Under the pieces are notes generated by a model, which saw nothing but the letters and a program-made list of their open reading frames with translations, had not been told where the DNA came from and did not search any database. A stretch of 64,000 nt of DNA from Legionella adelaidensis (lineage in GTDB: Bacteria > Pseudomonadota > Gammaproteobacteria > Legionellales > Legionellaceae): the NCBI RefSeq assembly GCF_900637865.1, contig NZ_LR134422.1, positions 1-64,000 of the forward strand, written 5' to 3'. Positions 55,027 to 63,742 of the stretch are shown here, piece after piece; position 1 is the first letter of the stretch; each line of letters begins with the position of its first letter. Position numbers and translations under genes: made by a program.

Positions 55027-56157
55027 TTAATTTCCGCGTGAGTCCGTTGGCTCATCCTTTATTCTGGAAAAGTTCATTTTTTGCCAACGCATGGAACGAC
55101 TTGTTCTATCTTTTACTTCGCCAGCCAGTTGCCCACAGGCCGCATCAATATCGTCACCACGTGTTTTCCGCGTAATAGTATTAATACCTTTAGCAACAAG
55201 CTTATCTCTAAAGGCATCAATTGCTTCTTGCGATGAACGTTCGTATTGAGTGAGTGGAAAAGGATTAAAGGGAATAAGATTGACTTTGGCGGGGACTCCG
55301 CGCAATAGTTTAATTAATTCTGCCGCATGTTGGGGTTGATCGTTAACCCCCTTTAACATCACATATTCAAAAGTAACCACACGTTTAGGTTCATTTTTAA
55401 AATAATTTTTACACAAGTTCATTAACTGGTTAAGAGGATATTTTTTATTTACCGGGACTAACTCATTGCGTAGTTCGTCATTAGGCGCATGAAGCGAAAC
55501 CGCTAACGAAACCGGGCTTCTTTCCCGTAAGCGTTCCATTTCAGGGATAATGCCCGATGTACTCAGAGTGACACGGCGTTTTGATAATCCGTATGCAAAA
55601 TCATCTAACATCAGATCCATTGCTGTGACAACATTCTCAAAATTTAGTAAGGGTTCTCCCATACCCATCATCACGACATTGGTAATCTTTTTGTCATGTT
55701 CGCCATTTTTTTTCGAAAGAGAGCGAACAGCTAGCCAGACCTGGCCGATAATTTCTGCGGTCGTTAAATTACGGTTAAACCCTTGTTTCCCTGTAGAACA
55801 GAAGCTACAGTTTAAACCGCACCCTACCTGCGAGGACACACATAAGGTTCCACGAGAGGATTCGGGAATAAATACAGTTTCAATACAATTACCACAGCTT
55901 AACTTCATTAACCATTTGTGTGTACCGTCTGCGGATTGTTGGCAGCTGGAAATTTCAGGTAAACTTATTTCAGCAACTTGACTAAGACGCTCTCTCAGCG
56001 TCTTACCCAAATTACTCATTTGACTAAAATCATTTAAACCCATCTGATGGATCCATTGCAACAATTGCTGGGCACGATAAGGTTTTTCGCCTAATTCGGT
56101 TACAAATTGACGCATCTTATCGTGATTGAAATTCAGTAGGTTTATTTTTTCAGTCAT
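55027..56157 (-). CDS. rlmN: Dual-specificity 23S rRNA/tRNA (adenine-C2) methyltransferase RlmN
   Basis: 376 aa. The radical-SAM motif C-x-x-x-C-x-x-C is in [29 protein letters not shown] and a C-terminal Cys (AACGQL) needed for the methylation mechanism are present. It methylates A2503 of 23S rRNA and A37 of some tRNAs. It follows ndk by four bases. Confidence 0.97.
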   Translation of the reverse strand: MTEKINLLNFNHDKMRQFVTELGEKPYRAQQLLQWIHQMGLNDFSQMSNLGKTLRERLSQVAEISLPEISSCQQSADGTHKWLMKLSCGNCIETVFIPESSRGTLCVSSQVGCGLNCSFCSTGKQGFNRNLTTAEIIGQVWLAVRSLSKKNGEHDKKITNVVMMGMGEPLLNFENVVTAMDLMLDDFAYGLSKRRVTLSTSGIIPEMERLRERSPVSLAVSLHAPNDELRNELVPVNKKYPLNQLMNLCKNYFKNEPKRVVTFEYVMLKGVNDQPQHAAELIKLLRGVPAKVNLIPFNPFPLTQYERSSQEAIDAFRDKLVAKGINTITRKTRGDDIDAACGQLAGEVKDRTSRSMRWQKMNFSRIKDEPTDSRGN

Positions 56158-56160
56158 ATT

Positions 56161-56586
56161 TTATCGTGTACAAATCTCATGGGGCTCGAAGAAAAACGCG
56201 ATTTCTTGTGCCGCTGTTTCTGCTCCGTCTGATCCATGCACGGCATTTGCATCAATACTATCAGCAAAGTCGGCACGAATAGTTCCTGAAGCTGCTTCTT
56301 TAGGATTTGTCGCACCCATAATTTCCCGGTTTTTAGCAATGGCGTTATCACCTTGTAAAACTTGAACTATCACAGGGCCGGAAATCATAAAAGACACTAA
56401 GTCATTAAAGAATGGGCGGCCTTTGTGTACAGCATAAAATTCTTCAGCTTGATTTTTTGTCAATTGCATCATTCTCGCAGCAACAATCTTCAAACCAGCC
56501 TTTTCAAAACGCGAATATATTTGTCCAATTACATTTTTTTCTACCGCGTCTGGTTTAATAATAGACAATGTTAACTCAGTTGTCAT
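56161..56586 (-). CDS. ndk: Nucleoside diphosphate kinase
   Basis: 141 aa, normal length. [16 protein letters not shown] at the start and the catalytic His in [12 protein letters not shown] near residue 117. It exchanges gamma-phosphates among nucleoside triphosphates. First gene of the rlmN-pilF-rodZ-hisS run. Confidence 0.97.
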   Translation of the reverse strand: MTTELTLSIIKPDAVEKNVIGQIYSRFEKAGLKIVAARMMQLTKNQAEEFYAVHKGRPFFNDLVSFMISGPVIVQVLQGDNAIAKNREIMGATNPKEAASGTIRADFADSIDANAVHGSDGAETAAQEIAFFFEPHEICTR

Positions 56587-56699
56587 GAGATCTCCTGATT
56601 AATGAAAAGCGGGCATTATACACGAAAAGAATAAAAAACTGACAAGATATTGGTAATTTACTTAGTACACGACAATTTTTAAGATATGCAAAACTGTGA

Positions 56700-56725
56700 G
56701 ATTCCCGCCTTTGCGCTGAGGAATC
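56700..56725. repeat. Degenerate REP-like palindrome
   Basis: GATTCC/GGAATC (56700-56705 with 56720-56725) plus inner CGC/GCG form an imperfect hairpin of the kind seen in dispersed REP repeats (GATTCCCGCCT start). A neighbouring TTTTTTTT tract lies at 56732-56739. Single copy in this window. Confidence 0.4.
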
Positions 56726-56845
56726 CTGGTATTTTTTTTACCAATATAGTTTCTAAGCCTTATTGTATAAGGTAATTGAAAATAAGATATTGAAGTGCAT
56801 ACAAAGTCATGATCAAATTCATTTCGCCCAAAACCAATTTGAGGA

Positions 56846-57063
56846 ATGAGTATGCACAAGCGAGTATTTTGCCAAAATTTATTGGACAATGCATTAGGCA
56901 GTACAATTCACTCGAAACGAAAAACATGCCTATTCGCTTTTAAGTGACTTAATGGATTACGACACAACGTTGTCAGTAACTGAAATAGGAAAAAAATTAA
57001 CATCTACAGCTACAGTTAAAAGCAAGATATATTCGGCACAGACGTTTGTAAATTACTACAAAT
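56846..57063 (+). pseudogene. IS4-family transposase relic, N-terminal part
   Basis: An ATG with a GAGGA site opens HKRVFCQNLLDNALGSTIHS, then a stop and a frameshift; the frame resumes as SLLSDLMDYDTTLSVTEIGK and TATVKSKI, matching the N-terminal domain of IS4-family transposases (T-x-L-G ... K-x-K-I). It ends exactly at the IS3 left inverted repeat. The reading resumes at 58307. Confidence 0.7.
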
Positions 57064-57122
57064 AATCTTACCGCGAAAAAACGGACACTAATTTGTTAAA
57101 ATATATGACTTAACGAAGAGGT

Positions 57123-57434
57123 GTGAGCATGGTAAGACAATTAAGGAAATACAGTAAAGAATTCAAAGAAGAATCGGCTAAATTAGCGATTAGCTATGGA
57201 AACATCAATAAAGCAGCAGATGAATTAGGAATACCACGCCCCACTTTACACGAGTGGGTAAACAAAGTTAAAGCTACAGGTGGATATGAAAATGATTCTG
57301 GACTTTTTCAACCGGTAAATGTTGCTAAGGTACTGGAAGAAAATAAAGAGTTAAAAAAACGCTTAGCACGCCTTGAGCAGGAGAAATTGATATTAAAAAA
57401 GGCGGCGACGTACTTCGCAAGGGAACTCGAGTGA
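57123..57434 (+). CDS. IS3-family transposase OrfA
   Basis: 103 aa. A helix-turn-helix at about residues 25-45 (NINKAADELGIPRPTLHEWV) and a C-terminal leucine-zipper helix (LEENKELKKRLARLEQEKLI). A-rich slippery stretches near the end, such as TTAAAAAAG, would allow the -1 frameshift that makes OrfAB in this family. Overlaps orfB by four bases. Confidence 0.93.
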   Translation: MSMVRQLRKYSKEFKEESAKLAISYGNINKAADELGIPRPTLHEWVNKVKATGGYENDSGLFQPVNVAKVLEENKELKKRLARLEQEKLILKKAATYFARELE

Positions 57435-58267
57435 AGTACGGTTTTATAAAAGAATTTAGCAATTATTTTTCTGTAACGATAATGTGCGCATTACTCAATG
57501 TTAGTCGCAGTGGGTATTACTCCTTTATTAATAGACCAATAAGTAAGAGGCAGCTGGCTAATAATCACCTGGATATAAACCAGCATAAAAAGCGGTATGG
57601 AGTGCCTAGGATAACGCGCGTATTACAAGACCAAAATGAACCCTGTAGCCACACTCGAGTTGCAAGAAGAATGCAGGCAATGGGTTTAACAGCGCTTGCT
57701 AAAAAGAAATTTAAAGTCACTACTGATTCAGAGCATAGTTTGCCTATCTATAAGAATCATTTAGGACGCGATTTTTCAGCTACGGCTATTAACCAAAAAT
57801 GGGCATGTGATATTACCTATATCCGCACCCTAGAGGGTTGGTTGTACCTTGCTGTAGTAATTGATTTATATTCACGCGCAGTAATTGGTTGGTCCATGAA
57901 TAAGCGAATGAAAAAGAATTTGGTATGCGACGCACTGTCGATGGCTTTATTTAGACGTAAATTTCCGATAGGAGTTATTGTTCATTCTGATCGTGGCAGC
58001 CAATATTGCTCATTGCAATATCAACAAATGCTCAAGCAATATCAACTCATTGGGAGCATGAGTAGAAGAGCTAACTGTTGGGATAATGCTATCGCTGAAA
58101 GCTTTTTTCATACGCTAAAAGTAGAATTGATTCACAACTATAGTTATCAAACCAGGGAACAAGCTAAGCTTAGTGTATTTCAATATATTGAAGGGTACTT
58201 TAATCAGCAGAGAATACATTCTGCACTTGACTATAAAGCTCCATTTGAGTTTGAATGTGCAGGGTAA
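57431..58267 (+). CDS. IS3-family transposase OrfB (DDE integrase core)
   Basis: 278 aa starting at GTG within the orfA stop. HTH_21-like N-terminus (YGVPRITRVLQDQ). The rve core shows WACDITYI (first Asp), VHSDRGSQYCS (second Asp) and RRANCWDNAIAESFF (catalytic Glu), so all DDE residues are intact. A short relic of a related copy is at 9605-9662. Confidence 0.95.
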   Translation: MKYGFIKEFSNYFSVTIMCALLNVSRSGYYSFINRPISKRQLANNHLDINQHKKRYGVPRITRVLQDQNEPCSHTRVARRMQAMGLTALAKKKFKVTTDSEHSLPIYKNHLGRDFSATAINQKWACDITYIRTLEGWLYLAVVIDLYSRAVIGWSMNKRMKKNLVCDALSMALFRRKFPIGVIVHSDRGSQYCSLQYQQMLKQYQLIGSMSRRANCWDNAIAESFFHTLKVELIHNYSYQTREQAKLSVFQYIEGYFNQQRIHSALDYKAPFEFECAG

Positions 58268-58306
58268 ATTTTCAGAGAACAGTCTCCATTAAATCGCGGT
58301 AAGATT

Positions 58307-58499
58307 AAAACTAGAACGAGATATGGTTCGTATTTATAAGGGATTAGCGCATTTTTTTTGGGAAAACGGGAAAGAAATTGTGATCCTCATTGACCGGACT
58401 GGATATTGTAGCAAAGGGTTCCATGCACTTGAAGCAAGTGTTGTGGAACATGGGCGCTCCATACCGATTTATCATGAAGTGCATTCAGAATCAGATTAA
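58307..58499 (+). pseudogene. IS4-family transposase relic, central part
   Basis: The frame LKLERDMVRIYKGLAHFFW, then VILIDRTGYCSK and HGRSIPIYHEVH, matches the central DDE region of IS4-family transposases (D in IDRTG). It stops at 58497-58499. It continues the protein interrupted at 57063. After the stop the reading is degenerate to about 58610. Confidence 0.75.
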
Positions 58500-58615
58500 G
58501 AAAATGATCAGGTTACTCTTATAAAGAGAAATTGTCGAAGAAAGTGCGAAAAAGAAAAATAAATATCCTTCTCATGATAAAGCTCACTCTGAGTATTACA
58601 AGAATGGGTTTTTCC

Positions 58616-58643
58616 GCATATCTAGCCCAAACTGGCAATGACA
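58616..58643 (+). repeat. 28-nt inverted repeat, left copy
   Basis: The 28 bases starting GCATATCTAGCCCAAACTGG match the reverse complement of 60385-60412 at 26 of 28 positions. The two copies enclose the methyltransferase and higBA genes. Confidence 0.8.
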
Positions 58644-58684
58644 TGACTCAAGGACTTACTACGGGAGAGCAATCGATCTATTCG

Positions 58685-59281
58685 TTATAATTTTCTACAC
58701 AAAAGTATGCCTTGTCCAATAGGTACTACTAAAGAATCAACCCTTGCATCTTTTAGTGCATAATCAATCATTGGCTGAAGATCCGATTTATGCGAAATAA
58801 CATTATCTGCCATTAATATTCCACCAGACACCATATTGCGAATGACGATGTCATAGCAGTCGGCATAGAGTTCTTTTTCGGTATCAAGGAAACACAAAGA
58901 CAGATCCTGATAATTTGTCAAATAATCAAATACATTCCCTTCAACTAGCTCAACATATTGTTCAACCTGAGCTGAAGCAAATGTTTTCTTTGCTAAAGTA
59001 ATTTTTTTCGGATCTAATTCAAAGGTTGTTATTTTAGTTTTTAAATGCATACATGCCAACGTTAACCATAATGTCGAATATCCTGCACTTGTACCTATCT
59101 CTATCCATTGCCCCTTCGGTGAGGTCGCTGCAAGTAAACTAATGAATCGCCCTGTTTCTGGTGGTATCTGGCGTAATTTATCAAAATGCTGCATTTCAAT
59201 CTGACCGGACATTTCTTCACGATCTCTATCTTCCAAATCGTTCATTCGCTCTAAGATTGCAGACGATATATTGTGAAACAT
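58685..59281 (-). CDS. SAM-dependent O-methyltransferase-like protein
   Basis: 198 aa. Class I methyltransferase: motif I EIGTSAGYSTLWL near residue 57, FELDPKKITLAK as motif II, and FLDTEKELYADCYDI at the metal/substrate site of COMT-like enzymes. Probably methylates a small hydroxylated compound. Cargo-like position between inverted repeats inside an IS4 relic; 3' end is near the left repeat. Confidence 0.8.
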   Translation of the reverse strand: MFHNISSAILERMNDLEDRDREEMSGQIEMQHFDKLRQIPPETGRFISLLAATSPKGQWIEIGTSAGYSTLWLTLACMHLKTKITTFELDPKKITLAKKTFASAQVEQYVELVEGNVFDYLTNYQDLSLCFLDTEKELYADCYDIVIRNMVSGGILMADNVISHKSDLQPMIDYALKDARVDSLVVPIGQGILLCRKL

Positions 59282-59739
59282 TTAAACCCCTTGTTTGATT
59301 TATCAATAATTGCTTTTAGCGACAAATACTTATCATAACCCAAACTGCTTTCGCTATCACAGCGTTAAAGACAAAAAGCTATTGCCAAAAACATCCATAT
59401 TTTATGCGGCAATTTTAAGGATGGATGCAATATAGGCATCAGCAAGATGGCCAATGTTTCCAAGAGTATCACAGAAGATTTTCTGAAAAATTTTGTAAAC
59501 TGGTACATAAGTCTTGATAATATTAATGCAGCCAATCAAAGCATTCTTGATCTGCTTGGCAAGCTATCATTAGCCAGCATCTATCATTACATACATCCAG
59601 CGACGGGCGAAAAGTCAATATGATTTTACTCCAAATATTTAAGAATAGGATATGTTGTTCAATATGGAGAAAATATTAGCACTAAAAGTGCATAGGACAT
59701 AATTGCTACACCATTCTATGAAAAACTATTCATTTCAAT
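59282..59739. other. Non-coding interval, probably decayed sequence
   Basis: About 460 bases with no supportable gene. A 58-codon frame at 59447-59623 has no ribosome-binding site and no recognised similarity. The interval separates the methyltransferase start from the higBA promoter and may be residue of older elements. Confidence 0.5.
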
Positions 59740-59768
59740 TTGACACCCGTAACGTTATTGGTTACAAT
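59740..59768 (+). promoter_or_regulatory. Sigma-70 promoter and likely operator of higBA
   Basis: TTGACA (59740-59745), 17-base spacer, TACAAT (59763-59768), a near-consensus promoter. The spacer carries GTAAC...GTTAC arms (59749-59753 and 59761-59765), a plausible binding site for the HigA antitoxin, giving autoregulation. Confidence 0.75.
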
Positions 59769-59794
59769 TGAGGTGTGTGTGAAGCGGAATTTTC

Positions 59795-60073
59795 ATGATA
59801 AAAACAATAAAACATAAAGGGCTGGGTCGATTTTATCACACGGGTAGTCTCTCAGGGATACAGGCCCATCATGCAAGACGGTTGCAATTAATACTTACAC
59901 GGCTTAATGCAAGTACTTGCCCTGAAGATATGGATTTACCAGGATTACACTTACATAAATTGAAGGGGCAGCTTAAAGATTTTTATTCTGTCACAGTGCA
60001 AGCAAATTGGCGAATTATTTTCCGATTTGAGAGCGATAATGCTTATGATATCGATTATGTTGATTATCACTAG
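59795..60073 (+). CDS. higB: HigB-type toxin (RelE superfamily)
   Basis: 92 aa. Typical HigB/GraT sequence: a short strand, [22 protein letters not shown], then [22 protein letters not shown] and NWRIIFRFE at the catalytic face. It cleaves mRNA on the ribosome. The toxin gene precedes the antitoxin, the usual higBA order. Confidence 0.93.
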   Translation: MIKTIKHKGLGRFYHTGSLSGIQAHHARRLQLILTRLNASTCPEDMDLPGLHLHKLKGQLKDFYSVTVQANWRIIFRFESDNAYDIDYVDYH

Positions 60074-60084
60074 GGAGGTTAAAA

Positions 60085-60372
60085 ATGTTTAATCCAGCGC
60101 ATCCAGGTGAGGTTATACGTGAATTATGTATAGAGCCTTTGGGATTAACTGTCACAGAAGCTGCAAAAGCATTAGGTGTTACTCGGAAAACGCTTTCAGA
60201 GTTATTAAATGGTCATTCTCGTATTAGTCCTGAAATGGCGATCAGGTTGAGTATTGCATTTAAGACATCTGCAGAAAGTTGGATAAATCAACAAGCTAAA
60301 TATGACTTATGGCTTGCAGAAAAAAATCGCAGCCAACTTAAAGTGAAATGTCTTGTGAATCACGCGGCTTAA
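60085..60372 (+). CDS. higA: HigA antitoxin
   Basis: 95 aa. It starts [12 protein letters not shown] and has an XRE helix-turn-helix ([20 protein letters not shown]) and [17 protein letters not shown], the standard HigA layout. GGGAGG precedes the ATG, 11 bases after higB. It neutralises HigB and should repress the promoter at 59740-59768. Confidence 0.95.
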   Translation: MFNPAHPGEVIRELCIEPLGLTVTEAAKALGVTRKTLSELLNGHSRISPEMAIRLSIAFKTSAESWINQQAKYDLWLAEKNRSQLKVKCLVNHAA

Positions 60373-60384
60373 GACCTGTTAAAT

Positions 60385-60412
60385 TGTCATTACCAGTTTG
60401 GGCTGGATATGC
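60385..60412 (-). repeat. 28-nt inverted repeat, right copy
   Basis: Reverse complement of 58616-58643 at 26 of 28 positions. It begins 12 bases after the higA stop and lies just before the C-terminal part of the IS4 transposase relic. Confidence 0.8.
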
Positions 60413-60436
60413 AGTAAAACCCAAAATTCCTTGGTT

Positions 60437-60822
60437 TTATTAGAAAAAACGGATGCAAATCGAGCAACATTCAAGGATGTAAAAAATGAGCAGTTAGGCC
60501 TAGGGTTGCGACGAAATTTATCTTCAGGAAAACACGTGTTAATATGCTTTTCTTTCTTGCCACTTTATTAATTATAATCGCTTGGTGGTTTGGTCTTATG
60601 ATTGAAACACTCCGCAAACACCGTTCTTATCAGGCTAATACAATAAAAAATAAACGTGCTCGATCTTTTATTCACCTTGCCAGAATGGCTTTTAGACATG
60701 AACCTCAGTTATTAAATTGGAATATCTTTCGAAAAGTGATGAGTGATTTGCAATCACAATATCACTCATTTCACGTTGCATCTAATGAATCGAGAGTGCC
60801 TAAGGCCCAACATCATAGATGA
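60437..60822 (+). pseudogene. IS4-family transposase relic, C-terminal part (frameshifted)
   Basis: One frame reads KTDANRATFKDVKNEQLGLG, the region around the catalytic Glu of IS4 transposases (family: IEQTFRDLK...G). After a frameshift near 60540 it continues as LFFLATLLIIIAWWFGLMIE and YQANTIKNKRARSF, the family's conserved hydrophobic helix and QANT-x(4)-R end. It completes the protein begun at 56846. An ATG at 60544 opens a 92-codon frame, but it is not an independent gene. Confidence 0.75.
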
Positions 60823-60831
60823 GATCTTTTG

Positions 60832-61329
60832 TTAAAACTGCTTGCCGATAGAAATACCTGCAACCCATTCACTCTTTAGTGCTTCAACCGTATCAAAATT
60901 AATGTTGGGGGTAACTTCAATATCATTCGCAACTAAGGTTATGTATCCCAGATTCAATCTCCCCATCGTTTTGGTTGAGTGATTTTTTTCAAACTTCAAA
61001 CCAGGACCAATGCCTGCGGTAAAATGGTTTAAAAAGTTCCACGTCATTAACGAAAATATTTCTACTTCATGATTTTTATCTTTATTGGGGGTATCTTCCA
61101 TCTCTAAAGTAATACCCAGTGGAAAAGTTAAAACGCGGTGGTATTCAACCCCATAAGTAAAATAGCTTTTATTTTCAATAAGCGAATTGCCAAAAAAACT
61201 GTTTACTACATTTTTTCGTTCTTCTGCTCTGGGATGTATGTTTTTACTGTTTTCCGCCTTGCAAAGCGAAAAAAACAAAAGAATGGTAATGAAAAGAAAT
61301 ACCTTTTTATTTTTATGAGGTGCACCCAT
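60832..61329 (-). CDS. Secreted strand-rich protein, possible outer-membrane protein
   Basis: 165 aa. A signal peptide (basic start, hydrophobic FLFITILLFFSLC core, cleavage near CKA-EN) is followed by alternating hydrophobic strands: YFTYGVEYHRVLTFPLGITL, FTAGIGPGLKFE, RLNLGYITLVAN, and a C-terminal SEWVAGISIGKQF ending in Phe. An aromatic C-terminus and amphipathic strands fit a small beta-barrel. No family is recognised. Confidence 0.65.
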   Translation of the reverse strand: MGAPHKNKKVFLFITILLFFSLCKAENSKNIHPRAEERKNVVNSFFGNSLIENKSYFTYGVEYHRVLTFPLGITLEMEDTPNKDKNHEVEIFSLMTWNFLNHFTAGIGPGLKFEKNHSTKTMGRLNLGYITLVANDIEVTPNINFDTVEALKSEWVAGISIGKQF

Positions 61330-61358
61330 TATTATTTAATAAACCTATGCGAAGTGGC

Positions 61359-62246
61359 CTAATTTTCTTCGCCAATGTTAGAATCAAAATTCAAAGCTTC
61401 CAAATTTGCAGCGTCTTTTTCTTGATCAGGGCGATATTCTGGAAGATTTTGAATTATTTCTTTTGCTTTTAAAATAGCATCATAAAATTGATGACGTAAG
61501 TCTCTTAAATTGGCAGTTTTTGCATTAGCTTTATCTAAATAAGTTTCTAATAACTCTTCAACCGATTTTCGGTGGGCACTAAAATCTAAAAGCACCCCAC
61601 TTAATTTTTCTTTAGAAGATTCGCTAAGTGTTATTGATAATTGTTGGCCAAAAATATCCCAAAAAGAAGAGTTTTTAGCAAACATATCTCCTTCCTCACC
61701 CCTATACATTACAAAGGAGCGGCTAATAGCTGCAGTGATTTCATTAACGGGTTTGCTCGTATTTTCTTGATTTAAAATTTGTTGAATCTTCTGGGTGGCT
61801 GATTGAATAACGGCTTGAATTTCTGCCGCATGTTTAATAAAACTATTTTGGCTTTCCGCAATTAGCTTTTGTTGCTCTAACTCCTCTTTGCCAAACTCCT
61901 CCCCCAAATGAATAATAAAATTTGAATGCTCTTTTAGTTCGTCTCGGGTAGCACTACCGGGAGAGTTTTCATCTTTGTCATTTTGACCGGATAATAAAAA
62001 ATCAATGAACAATTTTTGTGCGTACACTTGGTAATCATGAACCTGCTGCAATACGATTCCATTAAAGACATTTTTTAAGGGAACTCGCAACAGCTGATAG
62101 TAAATGCTTCGCGGGTTATTAATTGCCGCCAACAATTCATCATTTTGCAAACGAATTTTAAAACCTTCAAGAATACGTTGTGCGGTAAGGAATCCATAGG
62201 TGGAAAACCACCCTGACATTTCAGGCTCTTTTACTTCTTCACTCAT
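61359..62246 (-). CDS. Helical orphan protein, class III-synthase-subunit-like length
   Basis: 295 aa from the ATG at 62246, with GGATTAACAAT upstream; a TTG at 62264 is also open. Almost entirely helical with coiled-coil stretches (EEFGKEELEQQKLIAESQNS) and an acidic tail (DSNIGEEN). No domain is recognised. It is 42 bases downstream of another orphan on the same strand and may share its transcript with lpxH. Confidence 0.6.
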   Translation of the reverse strand: MSEEVKEPEMSGWFSTYGFLTAQRILEGFKIRLQNDELLAAINNPRSIYYQLLRVPLKNVFNGIVLQQVHDYQVYAQKLFIDFLLSGQNDKDENSPGSATRDELKEHSNFIIHLGEEFGKEELEQQKLIAESQNSFIKHAAEIQAVIQSATQKIQQILNQENTSKPVNEITAAISRSFVMYRGEEGDMFAKNSSFWDIFGQQLSITLSESSKEKLSGVLLDFSAHRKSVEELLETYLDKANAKTANLRDLRHQFYDAILKAKEIIQNLPEYRPDQEKDAANLEALNFDSNIGEEN

Positions 62247-62288
62247 ATTGTTAATCCATAACAAAAAATTCAGGGTGATTTACTATAT

Positions 62289-63020
62289 TTAAGGTCTACT
62301 TGCGTGCGTGTGCTCAACGGTCATATCAAAACGGCCCGTTAGAAATGCCATCATTCCATCGTGAGGATCATCGCGCAACGCTGCAAATCTTTCTTTAGTA
62401 AGTACTTCATTGGTATCTTTATGGACGAATCGATTTGTTTTTTTACCTGTTGTGTCGGCTTCTGGTTTAAAGCCCATCTGGTTGAGCCAGGCCACAATTC
62501 CTGCTACAAATGTTTCTTTGTCTTTAACATCTAACGCTTTGCCATCAGAAGTTTGTAGACTTCTATCTAAAGCATGTAAATCAAGCTTATTGTCGTCAGT
62601 AAACTCCATGGTCCCTTTTAAGCTGGGTATCGGAACATCTTCTGGAACTTTACCAAACTTGTCTGTAATCCGGTCTTTAATGTCATATCCCACTTTTAAT
62701 AATAAGCCTTTTACGGGCTGGACGACCAAGTCAACCAGGCCACCTAACACGGCCTCAGGGCCAATTTGTACAAATTTTAGCTGCAACACTACGACAGAGC
62801 TCATGGCAGAAACCCAGGTATCATAACCGCGTTGACCTTCTTGAATAATTTGCTCAGCCGCGTCGTAATAGGCTTTTTCTCTCTCCGCCACTTTATTTAA
62901 TTCTTCCTGTCTTTTGGCTTGCGCTTCTTTTGCTCTCAGCTGCCGCGATTTATCGCGCATCTCTTTGTAGGTTTGTTCTCGTATGTGATCTCGAATTTGG
63001 GTGTCTTTATCCACAGGCAT
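62289..63020 (-). CDS. Orphan protein with N-terminal coiled coil and weak membrane segment
   Basis: 243 aa from the ATG at 63020, preceded by GGGGA; this start lies two bases beyond the lpxH stop. Residues 1-55 are highly charged and coiled (KEMRDKSRQLRAKEAQAKRQ). Residues 65-110 are amphipathic or weakly hydrophobic (VSAMSSVVVLQLKFVQIGPE, VDLVVQPVKGLLLK). The C-terminus is mixed. No known family is recognised. Confidence 0.6.
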   Translation of the reverse strand: MPVDKDTQIRDHIREQTYKEMRDKSRQLRAKEAQAKRQEELNKVAEREKAYYDAAEQIIQEGQRGYDTWVSAMSSVVVLQLKFVQIGPEAVLGGLVDLVVQPVKGLLLKVGYDIKDRITDKFGKVPEDVPIPSLKGTMEFTDDNKLDLHALDRSLQTSDGKALDVKDKETFVAGIVAWLNQMGFKPEADTTGKKTNRFVHKDTNEVLTKERFAALRDDPHDGMMAFLTGRFDMTVEHTHASRP

Positions 63021-63022
63021 TT

Positions 63023-63742
63023 TCAATCCCCTTTAATAAGGTCAAAATAAAAACCATTTGCTTTATCATAACACAATACATGGGGGTTGTCATCCCAATC
63101 ACTTAGTATAAATTGCTTATAGGTGCCGTTATTATGCAGCCTTAATCCGGGTTGATGGGTATGTCCATGAATAATTGTTTTGGCATTAAATTGATCCATA
63201 TGTTTAATCATGCAATCTGGAACAATAGCTAATTTTTCATAGGATTTGGAACGATTTATTTGGCTACGGGTACGCACTGTTTGCACCATTTTTTTTCGTA
63301 TAAAAAAAGGGATAGCTAGAAATACAGTATAAAATATACGATTACGCGTCAGGCACCGTAACCATTGGTGGCTTTTATCATTAATACAATACCTGTCACC
63401 ATGGGAAAGAAGAACAGAAGCATCACCTAGTTGCATCACATAAGGATCTTTAATTCGTTGCACTTTAGCTTCTGTAAAGAATTTTTTGCCCAATAGAAAA
63501 TCCCGATTTCCGGCCATTAAGTATATTGGCATCGTTTCACTTAGAGATGCCAATGACTGCGTAATGCTTTGGCTCCAACTATTTAGTGCCTCATCACCAG
63601 GCCACACATGTAAAAAGTCCCCGAGAATATAAAGAGACCGAGTATTTTCTTTCGCCCATTGGATAAAGGTATTGAAACGTTGTGTAATCAACACATCGTC
63701 AGGGCTTAAATGCAAGTCAGAAATAAAAACTGCTTCAATCAT
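63023..63742 (-). CDS. lpxH: UDP-2,3-diacylglucosamine diphosphatase
   Basis: 239 aa. Calcineurin-like motifs: [10 protein letters not shown] near residue 8, LGDFLHVW near 41, GNRDFLLG near 79, LSHGDRYC near 113, and [11 protein letters not shown] near 192. It removes UMP from UDP-diacylglucosamine in lipid A synthesis at the inner membrane. Its start overlaps the minC stop by four bases. Confidence 0.93.
   Translation of the reverse strand: MIEAVFISDLHLSPDDVLITQRFNTFIQWAKENTRSLYILGDFLHVWPGDEALNSWSQSITQSLASLSETMPIYLMAGNRDFLLGKKFFTEAKVQRIKDPYVMQLGDASVLLSHGDRYCINDKSHQWLRCLTRNRIFYTVFLAIPFFIRKKMVQTVRTRSQINRSKSYEKLAIVPDCMIKHMDQFNAKTIIHGHTHQPGLRLHNNGTYKQFILSDWDDNPHVLCYDKANGFYFDLIKGD

Larger units (their letters stand above)
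57064..58306 (+). mobile_element. IS3-family insertion sequence, apparently complete (1,243 bp)
   Basis: Perfect 12-bp terminal inverted repeats AATCTTACCGCG (57064-57075) and its complement (58295-58306), with further partial matching inward (A...A.GGA.ACT). They enclose orfA and orfB. The flanking DNA on both sides encodes consecutive parts of an IS4 transposase, so the element inserted into that gene. No clear target duplication is visible. Confidence 0.85.

Noticed and set aside
55550..55981. 143-codon plus-strand frame opposite rlmN
   Set aside because: It lies entirely within the conserved rlmN gene on the other strand.
56662..56889. 75-codon minus-strand frame
   Set aside because: No ribosome-binding site and no recognisable protein. 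It overlaps the REP-like palindrome and runs antisense to the start of the IS4 relic.
59447..59623. 58-codon plus-strand frame starting MANVSKSITEDF
   Set aside because: No ribosome-binding site, no family match I can recognise, and surrounded by decayed mobile-element DNA.
60544..60822. Independent 92-aa membrane protein gene
   Set aside because: The sequence aligns with the C-terminus of IS4-family transposases, and the preceding transposase segment lies in another frame just upstream, so it is a pseudogene piece.
56587..60831. Prophage
   Set aside because: No integrase of the tyrosine type, no structural or lysis genes and no tRNA-associated att site; only insertion-sequence genes, relics and a toxin-antitoxin pair.
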